Assembly (NCBI GenBank): GCA_029465975.1 | Contig: CM055754.1 | Coordinates: forward strand, 9,027,929-9,091,928 | Direction: 5' to 3' | Source of the DNA: Dallia pectoralis | Taxonomy: Eukaryota > Chordata > Actinopteri > Esociformes > Umbridae | DNA length: 64,000 bases | Shown here: in pieces, positions 32,161-42,300 of the stretch | Numbering within the stretch: the first letter of the stretch is position 1 | Layout of the letters: each line of letters opens with the position of its first letter | Position numbers and translations under genes: made by a program | Notes under the pieces: generated by a model | What the model was told of the DNA's origin: nothing | Databases searched by the model: none | The model's input: only the letters and a program-made list of their open reading frames with translations

Positions 32161-33165
32161 CAGTTGAAGTCTGGAGTTTAGCGCAACCGCTCAGGAAGGA
32201 CACGTGTTCTGTCTCCTAGAGAACACTTACAAATGTATCTATATCCACTGTAAAACAAGTCTTATAACTACATAACTTGAAAGGCCGCACAGCAAGAAAG
32301 AAGCCACTTCTCCATAACCGCCAAAAAAACACAGACTACAGTTTGCAACTGCACATGTTAACAAAGATCATATTTTTGCAGAAATGTCCTTTGGTCTAAT
32401 GGAACAAAAATATAACTCTTTGGCCATAATGACCATTGTCATGATTGGAGTAAAAAGGGGGAGGCTTGCAAGCTGAAGAACCCCATCCCGACCATAAAGC
32501 AAGGGGTTGCAGCATCATGTTGTTGGAGTGCTTTGCTGCAAGACGGTCTGATGCACTACAAAAATACATGGCACCATGAGGAAGGAAAATTATGTGATTA
32601 TATTGAAGCAACATCTCAAGACATCAGTCAGGAAGTTAAAGCTTTGTCTTCAATGAGTCTATAAAAAGGACAATGACCCCAAGCATACTTCCAAACATGT
32701 GGAAAAATAGCCAGGGCAACAATGTCAAAGTATTGGAATGGGCATTGCAAAACCCTGACCTCAATCCTATAGAAGATTTGTGGGGAGAGCTGAAAAAACA
32801 AATGTGGGCATGAGGCCTAGAAACCTGACTCACACCAGTTCTGTCAGGAATAATTTTGTCCAATTTATTGTGTGTAACTTGTGGAATGCTAGCCAAAGCG
32901 TTTGACCCAAATTAATCAATTTAAAGGCAATTCTACTGAATTCTAATACAGTGTACATGAACTTGTGACCCACTGGGAATGTGATGAACCCATTTAATAC
33001 TGAAATAATTGTCTCTTCTATTATTTTTACATTTCTCATTCTTAAACTATAGTGGTGATCCTAAATTACCAAAGACTGAGAATATTTACTAGGATTAAAT
33101 GTTAGAAATTGTGAAGATCTGAGTTTAAATGTATTTGTCTGTGGTGTGTTTATACACTTCAGAAA
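32161..33165 (+). mobile_element. Decayed Sleeping Beauty-type Tc1 transposon
   Basis: The left end CAGTTGAAGTCTGGAGTTTA, right after TA, is close to the inverted-repeat tip of Sleeping Beauty-type elements. The plus strand then holds broken transposase pieces (near 32480 IPTIKQGVAAS, near 32675 the DNDPKH region, near 32760 the SPDLNPIENL region, all with stops). The 3' part from about 32940 (CTTGTGACCCACTGGGAATG onward) follows the known right inverted repeat. The outer right tip is degraded. Inactive. Confidence 0.82.
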
Positions 33166-34394
33166 TAATTCACAACGCAGTGAATGAATAATCTTGGATA
33201 TAAACATTAAAGATGGCGTGCCTATCCACGTGGCATTATCAGGGACCCCTCACACACGAGCCATAAACAGTTTGCCCCCATGCAATCAGGCAAGCGTTAC
33301 AGATATCTACTCACCTGCCCCAGCAGGCTTAAGCACAGTTTCTTCACAACTGTCGTTAGCATGCTGAACTGAAATCCTTCGGTAACCTTGCATGCACACT
33401 ACACCTTTATTTACACAATGCTTTCTGTTTGTACTCCTCATTGCTACCTCTCGCCCTAACCAAAGGGCTAAAGATGTCTCTGTCTTCTGCAGAAGCTTTG
33501 GGCGAATCACTTGCTATCCATTAAATACTTACAGAGTATGCTGTATGAATGAACTCTGTTGGTTTCCTTACAAGGTTTGAAACATGCAAAGTTGTGTGAA
33601 TAGCACAAGATTTATGGAAATCACTGCAGAATTATACATTAGGAGTCTAGTTGGTTTTCTTTGACTACCTGGTTTTAACATACTTCATTAATACATTTAT
33701 ACAGTTGTAGGCATGCCAGTTCCTTTATAATTAATACATGGGTTCTGTTTTGGTGAACTGCAGTTGAAGTGAAGCACTGTTTCACATTTTATCTATCCAT
33801 GTTATGAGAACAAACCTTCAAAAAATAGAAACACATAGTGTCACACTGCTGGAGGGAACACAGGCACATCATGTCTTCACCCAACAGGTGAAAATGATAA
33901 TCACTACAAAAAACTAAAGGTATTTACTTCTACTGAGTTGTGTGGTGCAAAACAGAAAAACAACCCTGGATATATCTACTGGGCTGGAGTTTGTCAAATT
34001 TGAAATATTTTATACAAATAAAAACCAATGTCATCCGTTATGTTTTCTGTTCAGTGCTCATCGCATGCTTTGAAATACAATTTAATATTTACAGAATTGG
34101 CGGCTGGAATTCTCCAACTCAAGTTTTGTTCGCTACATCTTTATGGTTCACGCAAACCATGCTACAGGTTGTCCATCAGATATACCATTAAAGACAATGA
34201 AAATGATCACACGGAATGTTCCCCTGTCCAGGGAAAACAATTATTAACGATTTGTCTCATAAAGTGAATTGTAAACAAAAAGTCCATAATATCATTGAAA
34301 ATGTACAGTCACATTTACAGTCTAAAAATACTAAACAGAAATATTAAACTAAATAAAAACAATTAGGATTTCATGTTAAAGTAATGAAATATGT
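33166..34394. other. Intergenic, nothing recognised
   Basis: No gene or complete element recognised. Confidence 0.45.
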
Positions 34395-34430
34395 AAAGTC
34401 CACAGGGTGAATACTTTTGAGAGCCACTGT
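34395..34430 (+). repeat. Terminus of another Tc1 family
   Basis: AGTCCACAGGGTGAATAC followed by TTTTGAGAGCCACTGTA looks like the right tip of a common fish Tc1 family (ends GGCACTGTA). The rest of the element was not found nearby. Confidence 0.5.
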
Positions 34431-34853
34431 ATATATTTTCTGTAATAAATGTCAGATTTTCAAGTTGACCTTTTCTAACTGCTCCCCAGACAGCTTGTGG
34501 GCTAACTGCGCATGTGTGCAGTTGTCGTGTCCAAGACAGATCTACTGCGGGTCATGAAGCAAGGCAGGTGGTACTTTTTCTAGACAAGACGACATTCAGG
34601 AAATCGGAGAGTCCATAGATGTACTGATCAGCTTGAACAATGGCCAGTCCTACATCTCGAGCCCGTTTACTATATATACTATACAGCCTGTACTGGCGGG
34701 ATGGTGGTGCTGGCGGTGATTTTTTCATAGTATGACATCTAGTAATGTGAAACAGTTCTCATTTATTGAAAACCTGAACACTGAGATTTTTTTGAGAAAT
34801 TGAAAAAGTGGCACATGTAGCAGCTGCTCGGATGCCAAGGTTCCAGCCCTGTG

Positions 34854-35461
34854 TGTAATGAACGCCCCAGAGACAGAGAGATGTTTCCAGTCGCGACTGC
34901 GCGATGTAGATTTAATGCAACAAATAGCAACAGGCAAGAGAATGGTCGTGCGGGCAGGGGTCGTTTTCAGGCAGGCAGAGTCCGTACACAGTACCGGAGG
35001 GGCGGGCGTAGACAGGAACGTGGGCAGGCAGGTAGTCGGGTCACAATAGCAATAGGCAAGAGAATGGTCGTGCGGGCAGGGGTCGTATTCGGGCAGGCAG
35101 AGTCCGTACACAGTACCGGAGGGACGGGCGTAGACAGGAAACGTGGGCAGGCAGGTAGTCGGGTCACTGGTAGGCAGAATACAGGGATTAGGCAGAAATC
35201 GGAGTCAAAACGGACAGGCAAGAACGGACTGGTACACATGAAATAGCAAACAGGAAAAGTCTCTAATAGCGCTCAGAAAGTCGTCAAACGAACAATACCT
35301 CGCGCCAGCCTCGAATCCCAGTGGACTATTTAAACCCACCCTTGATGAGAGCCAGGTGCGCTTAAAACACAGGTGAATTAGATCTGGCCTGATCTCCTCT
35401 ATTCGCCTGCGGGGGGCGTGTCCCCTGTCCCATAGAGGAGCGCAGACTTCTGGTTCTGACA
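34854..35461 (-). repeat. 3' LTR of the chromovirus
   Basis: 608 bp, begins TGTCAGAACC and ends CATTACA on the minus strand. It contains an imperfect direct duplication of about 122 bp (about 34925-35046 and 35047-35168, for example AGGCAAGAGAATGG at 34932 and 35054). The last 100 bases of the gag-pol frame lie inside it. Confidence 0.95.
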
Positions 35462-38400
35462 GTATCCCCCTCCCCACGGGCGGCTCCTGACGCCCTAGAG
35501 TGCCGACCTGGTGGTCTCCCTCGAGGCCGAGGTGCAGGACGCTCGGGACGAGCAGAATGGAAAGCCGTCTTCAGGGCCGGATCTAGAACGTCTCGTGCAG
35601 GTATCCATGACCTCTCCTCGGGTCCGAAACCCTCCCAATCCACCAGATATTGTATACCCCCTCCTCTCCTACGGGAGTCCAGCAGGTCCTTTACTCGGTA
35701 TACTGGGTCCCCCTCCGCCTCCAGCGGGGGTGGAACCGGCTGCAGATCCACGGCCGGATGCATCGGGCTGTAGTGGACCGGCTTGAGGAGGGATACGTGG
35801 AACGAAGAAGCGATCCGGTAGTACCGGGGTAGCTGTAGACGATAAGTAACAGGATTTATACGGCGTATGATCTTAAAAGGGCCAATGTACCTGGGTGTAA
35901 GCTTCCGGCAACTTTGACGTAGTCTCAAATCCCGGGTTGACAACCACACGCGTTGTCCAGGGTGATACGTAGGAGTAGGTCGTCTTCTCCTATCGGCGAA
36001 CTCCTTCTGGTGATGAGACGCCTGTTGTAGATGGCGATGCGCTGTTTCCCAGACCTTAGCACTCTGTCGATACCACTCATCCACCGACGGCACCATCCCA
36101 GGTTCGGTGTCCCACGGAAACAGGGGAGGCTGGTACCCAAAGACGCACTGAAAAGGTGTTAATCGGAGAGAGGAGTGCATGAGAGAGTTCTGTGCGTATT
36201 CTACCCACGGTAAATATCGGCTCCACTCCTGGGGTTGTCGTGCGCATTGTTGCCTTAGATACCTCCCGATCTCCTGATTTAATCTCTCTGTCTGACCATT
36301 GGACTGCGGATGATATCCCGAAGAGAGGCTGATGGAGACCCCTAGACGGTCACAAAAGGCTTTCCAAACCCGGGAAATAAACTGGGGACCCCGATCCGAC
36401 ACAATATCCTCCGGGAGCCCGAACTGTCTGAAAACTTGGAGGAATACCACCTCTGCCATTTGGGTGGCGTTAGGGAGCTTGTGTAACGGAATGAGGCGAC
36501 ACATTTTAGAAAAACGATCTACCACCACCAAGATTACCGTATACCCCTCCGACACCGGCAAATCCGTTACAAAGTCCATGGCAATATGTGACCAAGGGCG
36601 GGCGGGTGTGCGCAAAGGCATCAGCTTACCCTCCGGAAGTTGTCGCGGGGTCTTAGACTGCGCACAGATGGGACACGACAGCACATAATCCCGAATATCC
36701 TCCGCCAGCGACGACCACCAGTACTTCCGTCCCAGAAGTTGCACCATCCGTGTAATCCCCGGGTGTCCAGATCCTAAAGAGGTGTGGGACCATTCTAGTA
36801 GCTGTGAGCGCACTGCCGCGGGAACAAACGTCCTCCCCTCAGGTGTCTCGGGTGGTCCAGGTTCCGCCTGTAAAGCCTCCAGGATGGTGTCCTCGATGAC
36901 CCATCGTACCGGTCCAACTCGACAGGTAGCAGGTAGGATGGTGTCGGGAACCCCGGACTCCACGGTATGTTCAAACTGCCGAGACAGAGAGTCCGCCTTG
37001 ACGTTCTTCGACCCAGGTAGATATGAGACCGTGAAACGGAACCGGTTGAAGAACAAGGACCAGCGGGCTTGACGAGCGGTCAACCTCTTGGCCTGTTGAA
37101 GGTACTCTAAATTCCGATGGTCTGTTAGTACCTCAAAAGGATGAGCTGCCCCCTCCAGCCAATGTCTCCACTCCTCCAGTGCTAGCTTGATGGCCAACAA
37201 CTCCCGATTTCCCACGTCGTAATTCCTCTCCGCAGCGTTTAATTTCTTCGAGAAGAAGGCACACGGGCGCAGCTTCGGTGGCGTACCCTGACGTTGGGAC
37301 AGCACCGCTCCTACCCCGACCCCGGAGGCGTCCACCTCCACCGTAAAGGGCAGCGTAGCGTCGGGTTGACACAGGATGGGCACCGTGGTAAAGCGGTTCT
37401 TAAGCTCCTCAAACGCCCCTCGTGCAGCGTCGGACCACACTAGTGCCCGCCTCTTCTGACTGGTCATGGCCGATAAAGGACTTGCCGTGGTGCTGAAATT
37501 TCTGATAAAACGGCGATAATAATTTGCGAATCCCAGGAAGCCTTGTAATTCCTTAACCGTCTTTGGCAGTGGCCACTTACTCACGGCTATCACCTTATTC
37601 TCGTCCAGTTTAACTCCTCCTGGCGTTAGAATGGCCCCCAGAAAGGAGATTGTGGTGACATGGAATTCGCTTTTCTCCAACTTGACGAACAGGCAGTGTT
37701 CCTGTAGTCGACGCAGCACCTGCCGCACATGAGATACATGGTCAGAAACGGAGTTGGAGTAGATTAGGATGTCATCGATGTAGACAATCACAAACCGGTC
37801 GAGCATATCCCGAAATATGTCATTCATGAATGCCTGAAACACGGCAGGAGCGTTAGTCAGACCAAACGGCATCACGCAATACTCATAATGCCCTCGGTGC
37901 GTAATGAAAGCCGTCTTCCACTCGTCCCCCTCTCGAATCCTCACCAGATTGTAAGCACTTCGTAGATCTAACTTGGTATATATCGTAGCTTGGCCCACCT
38001 CTTCGAGAGTGGCTGGAATTAACGGTAAAGGGTACCTGTACTTGACGGTAATGTCATTCAGCTTACGGTAGTCGATACACGGTCGTAGACCCCCATCCTT
38101 TTTCTTTACAAAAAAGAAGCTGGAGGCGGCCGGAGACGTAGAGGGTCGAATAGCTCCCTGGCTCAGAGCTTCGTCAATGTATTGGTTCATAGCTTCCTTC
38201 TCCGGGAGAGATAACGGATAGATGCGTCCCCTCGGAGGTATGGCCCCAGACAATAAGTTTATGGCACAATCCCACGACCGATGTGGAGGCAGTATGGAAG
38301 CCCTCTTTTTGGAGAAGACCTGAGTGTACTCGACATATTCAGAAGGAAGAGAGGGACAAGAAGTGGTTACTGCCTCTTCTACAGAGGTGGCTCTGCAAGG

Positions 38401-39666
38401 AAGACTCAGACATCTTTTCTGGCAAATGTCACTCCACGACACAATCTCCCCATCTCTCCAAGAAATCACCGGATTATGATCACAAAGCCAAGGGTGCCCT
38501 AATACCAGAGATTCTTGCGGGGTATAGACTATAAGCAGGTTAATGTCCTCCGAATGCGCTGCTCCTACCTTCATACTAATAGGAGTAGTTTGGTGAGTAA
38601 CATACCCTGTTCCCAAAGGTTGACCGTCTAGAGCGTGTATGCGTAACGGCGGTTCTACTGGAACAGTCCTGAGCCCTATTTTACGGGCCAGCGCGTAGTC
38701 AATAAAATTACCCGCTGCTCCGGAATCCACGAGACCCTCAAGGTAATGCTCCCTCCCATTCACAGACAGTGTAACAGGTACATAGAATTGTCTGGATGTG
38801 ATATTCAATCTGAACGAAGGGCTTACCGGCGGGGTGTTATGACGGCTGCGTTGCTGTACCAGGGGAGGCCGCTGCTCGCACTGGTTGATCATGTGTCCCG
38901 TCTCTCCGCAGTAGAAACATAATCCCTCTCGCAGTCGGCGACGCCTCTCAGTGATAGTGAGGGGTGAGTGTCCCAACTGCATCTCCTCACACCCCCGCTC
39001 TCTCTCCCGATCCTGTGGTGGGCGGTACCGGGGTTGTCTCGAACTAGTGTACCCTGGAGACCTCCGCTCCTGGGGCAGATTATCAACGGTGACTGACATG
39101 CGGATGTACTGGCTGAGATCTGTCACATCTCCTCGACAAGCCAATTCCGCCTGTAATCCCCTGCTCAGTCCTCTACGGTACGCAGTTAGTAGTGCGGCGT
39201 TACTCCATCCGCTACCCGCTGCCAGGGTACGAAACTCCAAGGCGTACTCGCTGGCCCGCCGAGCTCCCTGCCTTAACTCATAGAGCTGATCCCCAATGCT
39301 GCGTCCGGACACTGGGTGATCGAACACCTCACGGAAGTGATTGGTGAACAGCGTCTCGGAGTTGAGTTCCGGGCTGCTCGCCGCCCACAGAGCAGTGGCC
39401 CAGTCCAATGCGCTCCCGGTCAAGAGGGAGATGGCAAAGTCCACCTTGCTCCGCTCCGTGGGAAACTGGCCCGGGTGATGATTGGCGTAGAGAGCACACT
39501 GCAGCAAAAATCCCTGACATTTCCCGGGAGCCCCGTCATAGCGGTTAGGCAGGGCGATGGGTGGGGCAGCCCCACTCAGGTTAGGGGCCCCCTGCGAGAT
39601 AGGGGGTGTATCCGCGATCTGTGGACCTCCCTGTTCCGCTCCTCCTGATGCGGTCGCTGGATCCAT
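35362..39666 (-). CDS. Chromovirus Gag-Pol polyprotein, 1434 aa, intact
   Basis: Single uninterrupted frame. In order: Sushi-like Gag (about 40-200); CCHC zinc knuckle at about 250-263 (CFYCGETGHMINQC); aspartic protease with DSGA at about 314; reverse transcriptase at about 470-720 with YIDD near 630; RNase H with VDASG and TDHRNLEYL; integrase with the HHCC finger (SGHPGITRM...CPICAQSK), then MDFVTDLP, SDRGPQF and QSNGQTERLNQEI carrying the DDE triad; and a chromodomain near 1330-1375 (YRVKDLLDSRRRGG...YLVDWEGFG). Gag and Pol are one frame with no frameshift or stop. ATG is only 23 bases from the 5' LTR. The frame continues through the polypurine tract and ends in the 3' LTR. All catalytic motifs looked for are present. 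Confidence 0.96.
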   Translation of the reverse strand: MDPATASGGAEQGGPQIADTPPISQGAPNLSGAAPPIALPNRYDGAPGKCQGFLLQCALYANHHPGQFPTERSKVDFAISLLTGSALDWATALWAASSPELNSETLFTNHFREVFDHPVSGRSIGDQLYELRQGARRASEYALEFRTLAAGSGWSNAALLTAYRRGLSRGLQAELACRGDVTDLSQYIRMSVTVDNLPQERRSPGYTSSRQPRYRPPQDRERERGCEEMQLGHSPLTITERRRRLREGLCFYCGETGHMINQCEQRPPLVQQRSRHNTPPVSPSFRLNITSRQFYVPVTLSVNGREHYLEGLVDSGAAGNFIDYALARKIGLRTVPVEPPLRIHALDGQPLGTGYVTHQTTPISMKVGAAHSEDINLLIVYTPQESLVLGHPWLCDHNPVISWRDGEIVSWSDICQKRCLSLPCRATSVEEAVTTSCPSLPSEYVEYTQVFSKKRASILPPHRSWDCAINLLSGAIPPRGRIYPLSLPEKEAMNQYIDEALSQGAIRPSTSPAASSFFFVKKKDGGLRPCIDYRKLNDITVKYRYPLPLIPATLEEVGQATIYTKLDLRSAYNLVRIREGDEWKTAFITHRGHYEYCVMPFGLTNAPAVFQAFMNDIFRDMLDRFVIVYIDDILIYSNSVSDHVSHVRQVLRRLQEHCLFVKLEKSEFHVTTISFLGAILTPGGVKLDENKVIAVSKWPLPKTVKELQGFLGFANYYRRFIRNFSTTASPLSAMTSQKRRALVWSDAARGAFEELKNRFTTVPILCQPDATLPFTVEVDASGVGVGAVLSQRQGTPPKLRPCAFFSKKLNAAERNYDVGNRELLAIKLALEEWRHWLEGAAHPFEVLTDHRNLEYLQQAKRLTARQARWSLFFNRFRFTVSYLPGSKNVKADSLSRQFEHTVESGVPDTILPATCRVGPVRWVIEDTILEALQAEPGPPETPEGRTFVPAAVRSQLLEWSHTSLGSGHPGITRMVQLLGRKYWWSSLAEDIRDYVLSCPICAQSKTPRQLPEGKLMPLRTPARPWSHIAMDFVTDLPVSEGYTVILVVVDRFSKMCRLIPLHKLPNATQMAEVVFLQVFRQFGLPEDIVSDRGPQFISRVWKAFCDRLGVSISLSSGYHPQSNGQTERLNQEIGRYLRQQCARQPQEWSRYLPWVEYAQNSLMHSSLRLTPFQCVFGYQPPLFPWDTEPGMVPSVDEWYRQSAKVWETAHRHLQQASHHQKEFADRRRRPTPTYHPGQRVWLSTRDLRLRQSCRKLTPRYIGPFKIIRRINPVTYRLQLPRYYRIASSFHVSLLKPVHYSPMHPAVDLQPVPPPLEAEGDPVYRVKDLLDSRRRGGGIQYLVDWEGFGPEERSWIPARDVLDPALKTAFHSARPERPAPRPRGRPPGRHSRASGAARGEGDTVRTRSLRSSMGQGTRPPQANRGDQARSNSPVF
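35462..35478 (-). other. Polypurine tract of the chromovirus
   Basis: On the minus strand GTGGGGAGGGGGATAC directly precedes the 3' LTR, the expected primer site for plus-strand DNA. It is also coding, within the gag-pol frame (Arg-Gly-Glu-Gly-Asp). Confidence 0.85.
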
Positions 39667-39689
39667 CGTATCTTTTGGGCGAGGTATTC
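39667..39689 (-). other. Very short chromovirus leader, primer site unclear
   Basis: Only 23 bases separate the 5' LTR from the gag ATG. They do not begin with TGG, so a standard tRNA 3'-end primer site next to the LTR is not evident. Priming may be by another tRNA region or by self-priming. Confidence 0.6.
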
Positions 39690-40297
39690 TGTAATGAACG
39701 CCCCAGAGACAGAGAGATGTTTCCAGTCGCGACTGCGCGATGTAGATTTAATGCAACAAATAGCAACAGGCAAGAGAATGGTCGTGCGGGCAGGGGTCGT
39801 TTTCAGGCAGGCAGAGTCCGTACACAGTACCGGAGGGGCGGGCGTAGACAGGAACGTGGGCAGGCAGGTAGTCGGGTCACAATAGCAATAGGCAAGAGAA
39901 TGGTCGTGCGGGCAGGGGTCGTATTCGGGCAGGCAGAGTCCGTACACAGTACCGGAGGGACGGGCGTAGACAGGAAACGTGGGCAGGCAGGTAGTCGGGT
40001 CACTGGTAGGCAGAATACAGGGATTAGGCAGAAATCGGAGTCAAAACGGACAGGCAAGAACGGACTGGTACACATGAAATAGCAAACAGGAAAAGTCTCT
40101 AATAGCGCTCAGAAAGTCGTCAAACGAACAATACCTCGCGCCAGCCTCGAATCCCAGTGGACTATTTAAACCCACCCTTGATGAGAGCCAGGTGCGCTTA
40201 AAACACAGGTGAATTAGATCTGGCCTGATCTCCTCTATTCGCCTGCGGGGGGCGTGTCCCCTGTCCCATAGAGGAGCGCAGACTTCTGGTTCTGACA
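39690..40297 (-). repeat. 5' LTR of the chromovirus
   Basis: Matches the 3' LTR base for base as far as read. On the minus strand TTTAAATAGT at about 40161-40170 is a TATA-like element, and ATTAAA at 39747-39752 is a possible poly(A) signal. The order TATA, then poly(A) signal, then end of LTR fits U3-R-U5. Confidence 0.95.
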
Positions 40298-40302
40298 CTG
40301 TG

Positions 40303-41955
40303 ATTGATGGTTGACTTGTAAAATGTAAAAAATAATTCTTCCAGTTGATAAAACACCAAACACACTTTTACATTTAAAAAGCATCATTGACTAGCTTTCT
40401 AATGATGCAAAAAAAAGCAAGAATATTATACAGAATTGTCACTCAAACTAAAATGGATACAACACCACTACGCATTTAGACCTTGTAATATAATTGACCT
40501 GTGCGTGATGATTACTGTAGGACTTACTTAAAAATAAATCCATCAACGTTTTGCTGTAGAAAATAAATGTAATACATGAAATGGGCAAAGCAAATTTAAA
40601 AAACATCCTATTTTCATATCCTCTCCGCTCATATTTCTTGCAAGTAGCCGTTATCAGTGAAGTGTAGTAAACATGCAGATTTTGCAGACGCACCACACCG
40701 GGTACAGACAGCTGGTTTACTTTGGCTACAATACATTTCTTACAGCGATCGTGGTCGTTGTATGGTAACCGGTGCAATTTCACATTCATGTGTTGAATTT
40801 AAATATAACGTTTTGTCAGTGGGGCTGTAGTGCAGTAAGCCCACGAGCGATCTTTGGAAGAGACGTTACAAAAAGCTAAACTTGAATACCTACAACTGAG
40901 ATTTATCATGCACAATGCATATGGCATCTATAACTGTATGTGTTTTTTTTGACAGAATATTCGTTACAACATAGATTGTCGTAAATTCACAATGAGCTGA
41001 AATTGGCCCCTAAGATTTCCACAGGGCATTGTATGTAAAAAACAATATGGTTTCATAACATGTCTATTGAACCAGTGTTGATTAATTTTTCAATCACTTT
41101 AAAAGAGTGATTGGCTTTCTATAAAATGTGGCATGCCCATTATATGTATATATAATTAATTTAGAATTAGATAGTGAAAAAATATGAATGGGCCCATCAC
41201 TTCCAGGGCCCCCCTCTTTTGGCATGTGTGATTGAGAAGATGACGCAGGACATACGATAGTGCCTAGATTATTTAACCTCAACGGCTACTGCTAGTGTAG
41301 ACGTCTTAGTTATGTGAATTTATGAGCTTCCTCCGAAATCTCTCAACCTGACACTGCCACTATTATTTCACACTGATGGGTGCCCTGCGCGTATCACCCT
41401 CATCAAATAGTAAACGTTGTAATACCCTTATAAATCTCAGAAATTAAAATATCCTTTAGCCAAACTAAACAGACGACGACTTTTGAAAATTGGGGCAGAA
41501 TGAGGACAAAAGCAGGCCTGCATTCATTAGGACGTAATATAAAAACAGAGTCACAGGGAGTAGGCGATGGCTTGGGGTCGGGTGACAGAAGCATATGATT
41601 CATAGCGCATTGTGCCCTTTTGTGTTCCTTCCTTATGACCTCTCCAATGCTTTCAGCCAGTGTTATTTTAGTACTACTCGCTCTTTCTCTTTTTCAAGAG
41701 CTCGGACGGGCAGTGCAGTTTGTCATCTTCAATGTTCCTGTCTTATTAGCACTGGCAAATGTACAATACTTATTTAGCACAGATGCATGCAATAGTAATC
41801 AATGAAATTGTCTTAGAAAAAGATTGGTTCATTGACATGAAATAATACATCATGGTTATGGCTGTGCTTATTGATTTATGCTAATTGAATCACCAAAATG
41901 TATGGTCTCAGTTAAAATATTGAACCTTTTAGTTTACTTGGTCAGGTCAGGTTGT
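40303..41955. other. Intergenic, AT-rich, nothing recognised
   Basis: No gene or mobile element recognised. The small open frames have no family resemblance. Confidence 0.5.
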
Positions 41956-41960
41956 CTATA

Positions 41961-42300
41961 CATTTGTCACATATGGGTGAGCTGTTTTGGGTTTAGCTAA
42001 GCACCGGGCATAAGTTTGTTAATCAGTGGGCTATTTAAGGTCCCTGTTTAGGTTCACGGGTGCGTGTTATTAATATAATGTAACGTGTCGTTGTAGGTGA
42101 CTGTTATGTTATTTGTGTTGTAGATAAGTGGAAGCTGTTTTGTATGTGGTCTTTTGGTATGTCGCAATTGCGGACTTTCATGTTTGTTTCATAGTTTTTC
42201 TATTCGTGCTATGTGGTTGTTTTGTTTTGTGTGAATAAACGCCAAACCCAACGTTATGCTCTGCCTGGCTTTCTACACCTCACTCCATTGAATTCCACCA
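41961..42300 (+). mobile_element. Possible solo LTR
   Basis: The stretch starts near TGTCACATATGGG, has a TATA-like CTATTTAAGG at about 42030 and AATAAACGCC at about 42234, and ends near CCACCACA, all in the order of an LTR. No internal region or second LTR was found, and no target duplication could be fixed, so this is tentative. Confidence 0.35.

Larger units (their letters stand above)
34854..40297 (-). mobile_element. Full-length Ty3/Gypsy chromovirus (LTR retrotransposon)
   Basis: Two 608-bp direct repeats, 34854-35461 and 39690-40297, look identical on reading and are flanked by the exact 5-bp duplication CTGTG (34849-34853 and 40298-40302). On the minus strand the LTR runs TGTCAGAACC to CATTACA. 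One long minus-strand frame between them encodes gag-pol with a C-terminal chromodomain, which places it with Sushi-like V-clade chromoviruses. Intact frame, matching LTRs and clean target duplication mean a very recent insertion. It lies between the small genes and gjd2. Confidence 0.97.

Noticed and set aside
34851..39947. Plus-strand frames of 90-158 codons within the chromovirus
   Set aside because: They are shadows of the minus-strand gag-pol frame or of the LTR, and duplicate copies of them occur in the two LTRs.
41094..41282. Possible short genes in 40.3-43.8 kb
   Set aside because: All frames are under about 115 codons, with no domain, no splice-site support and AT-driven composition.
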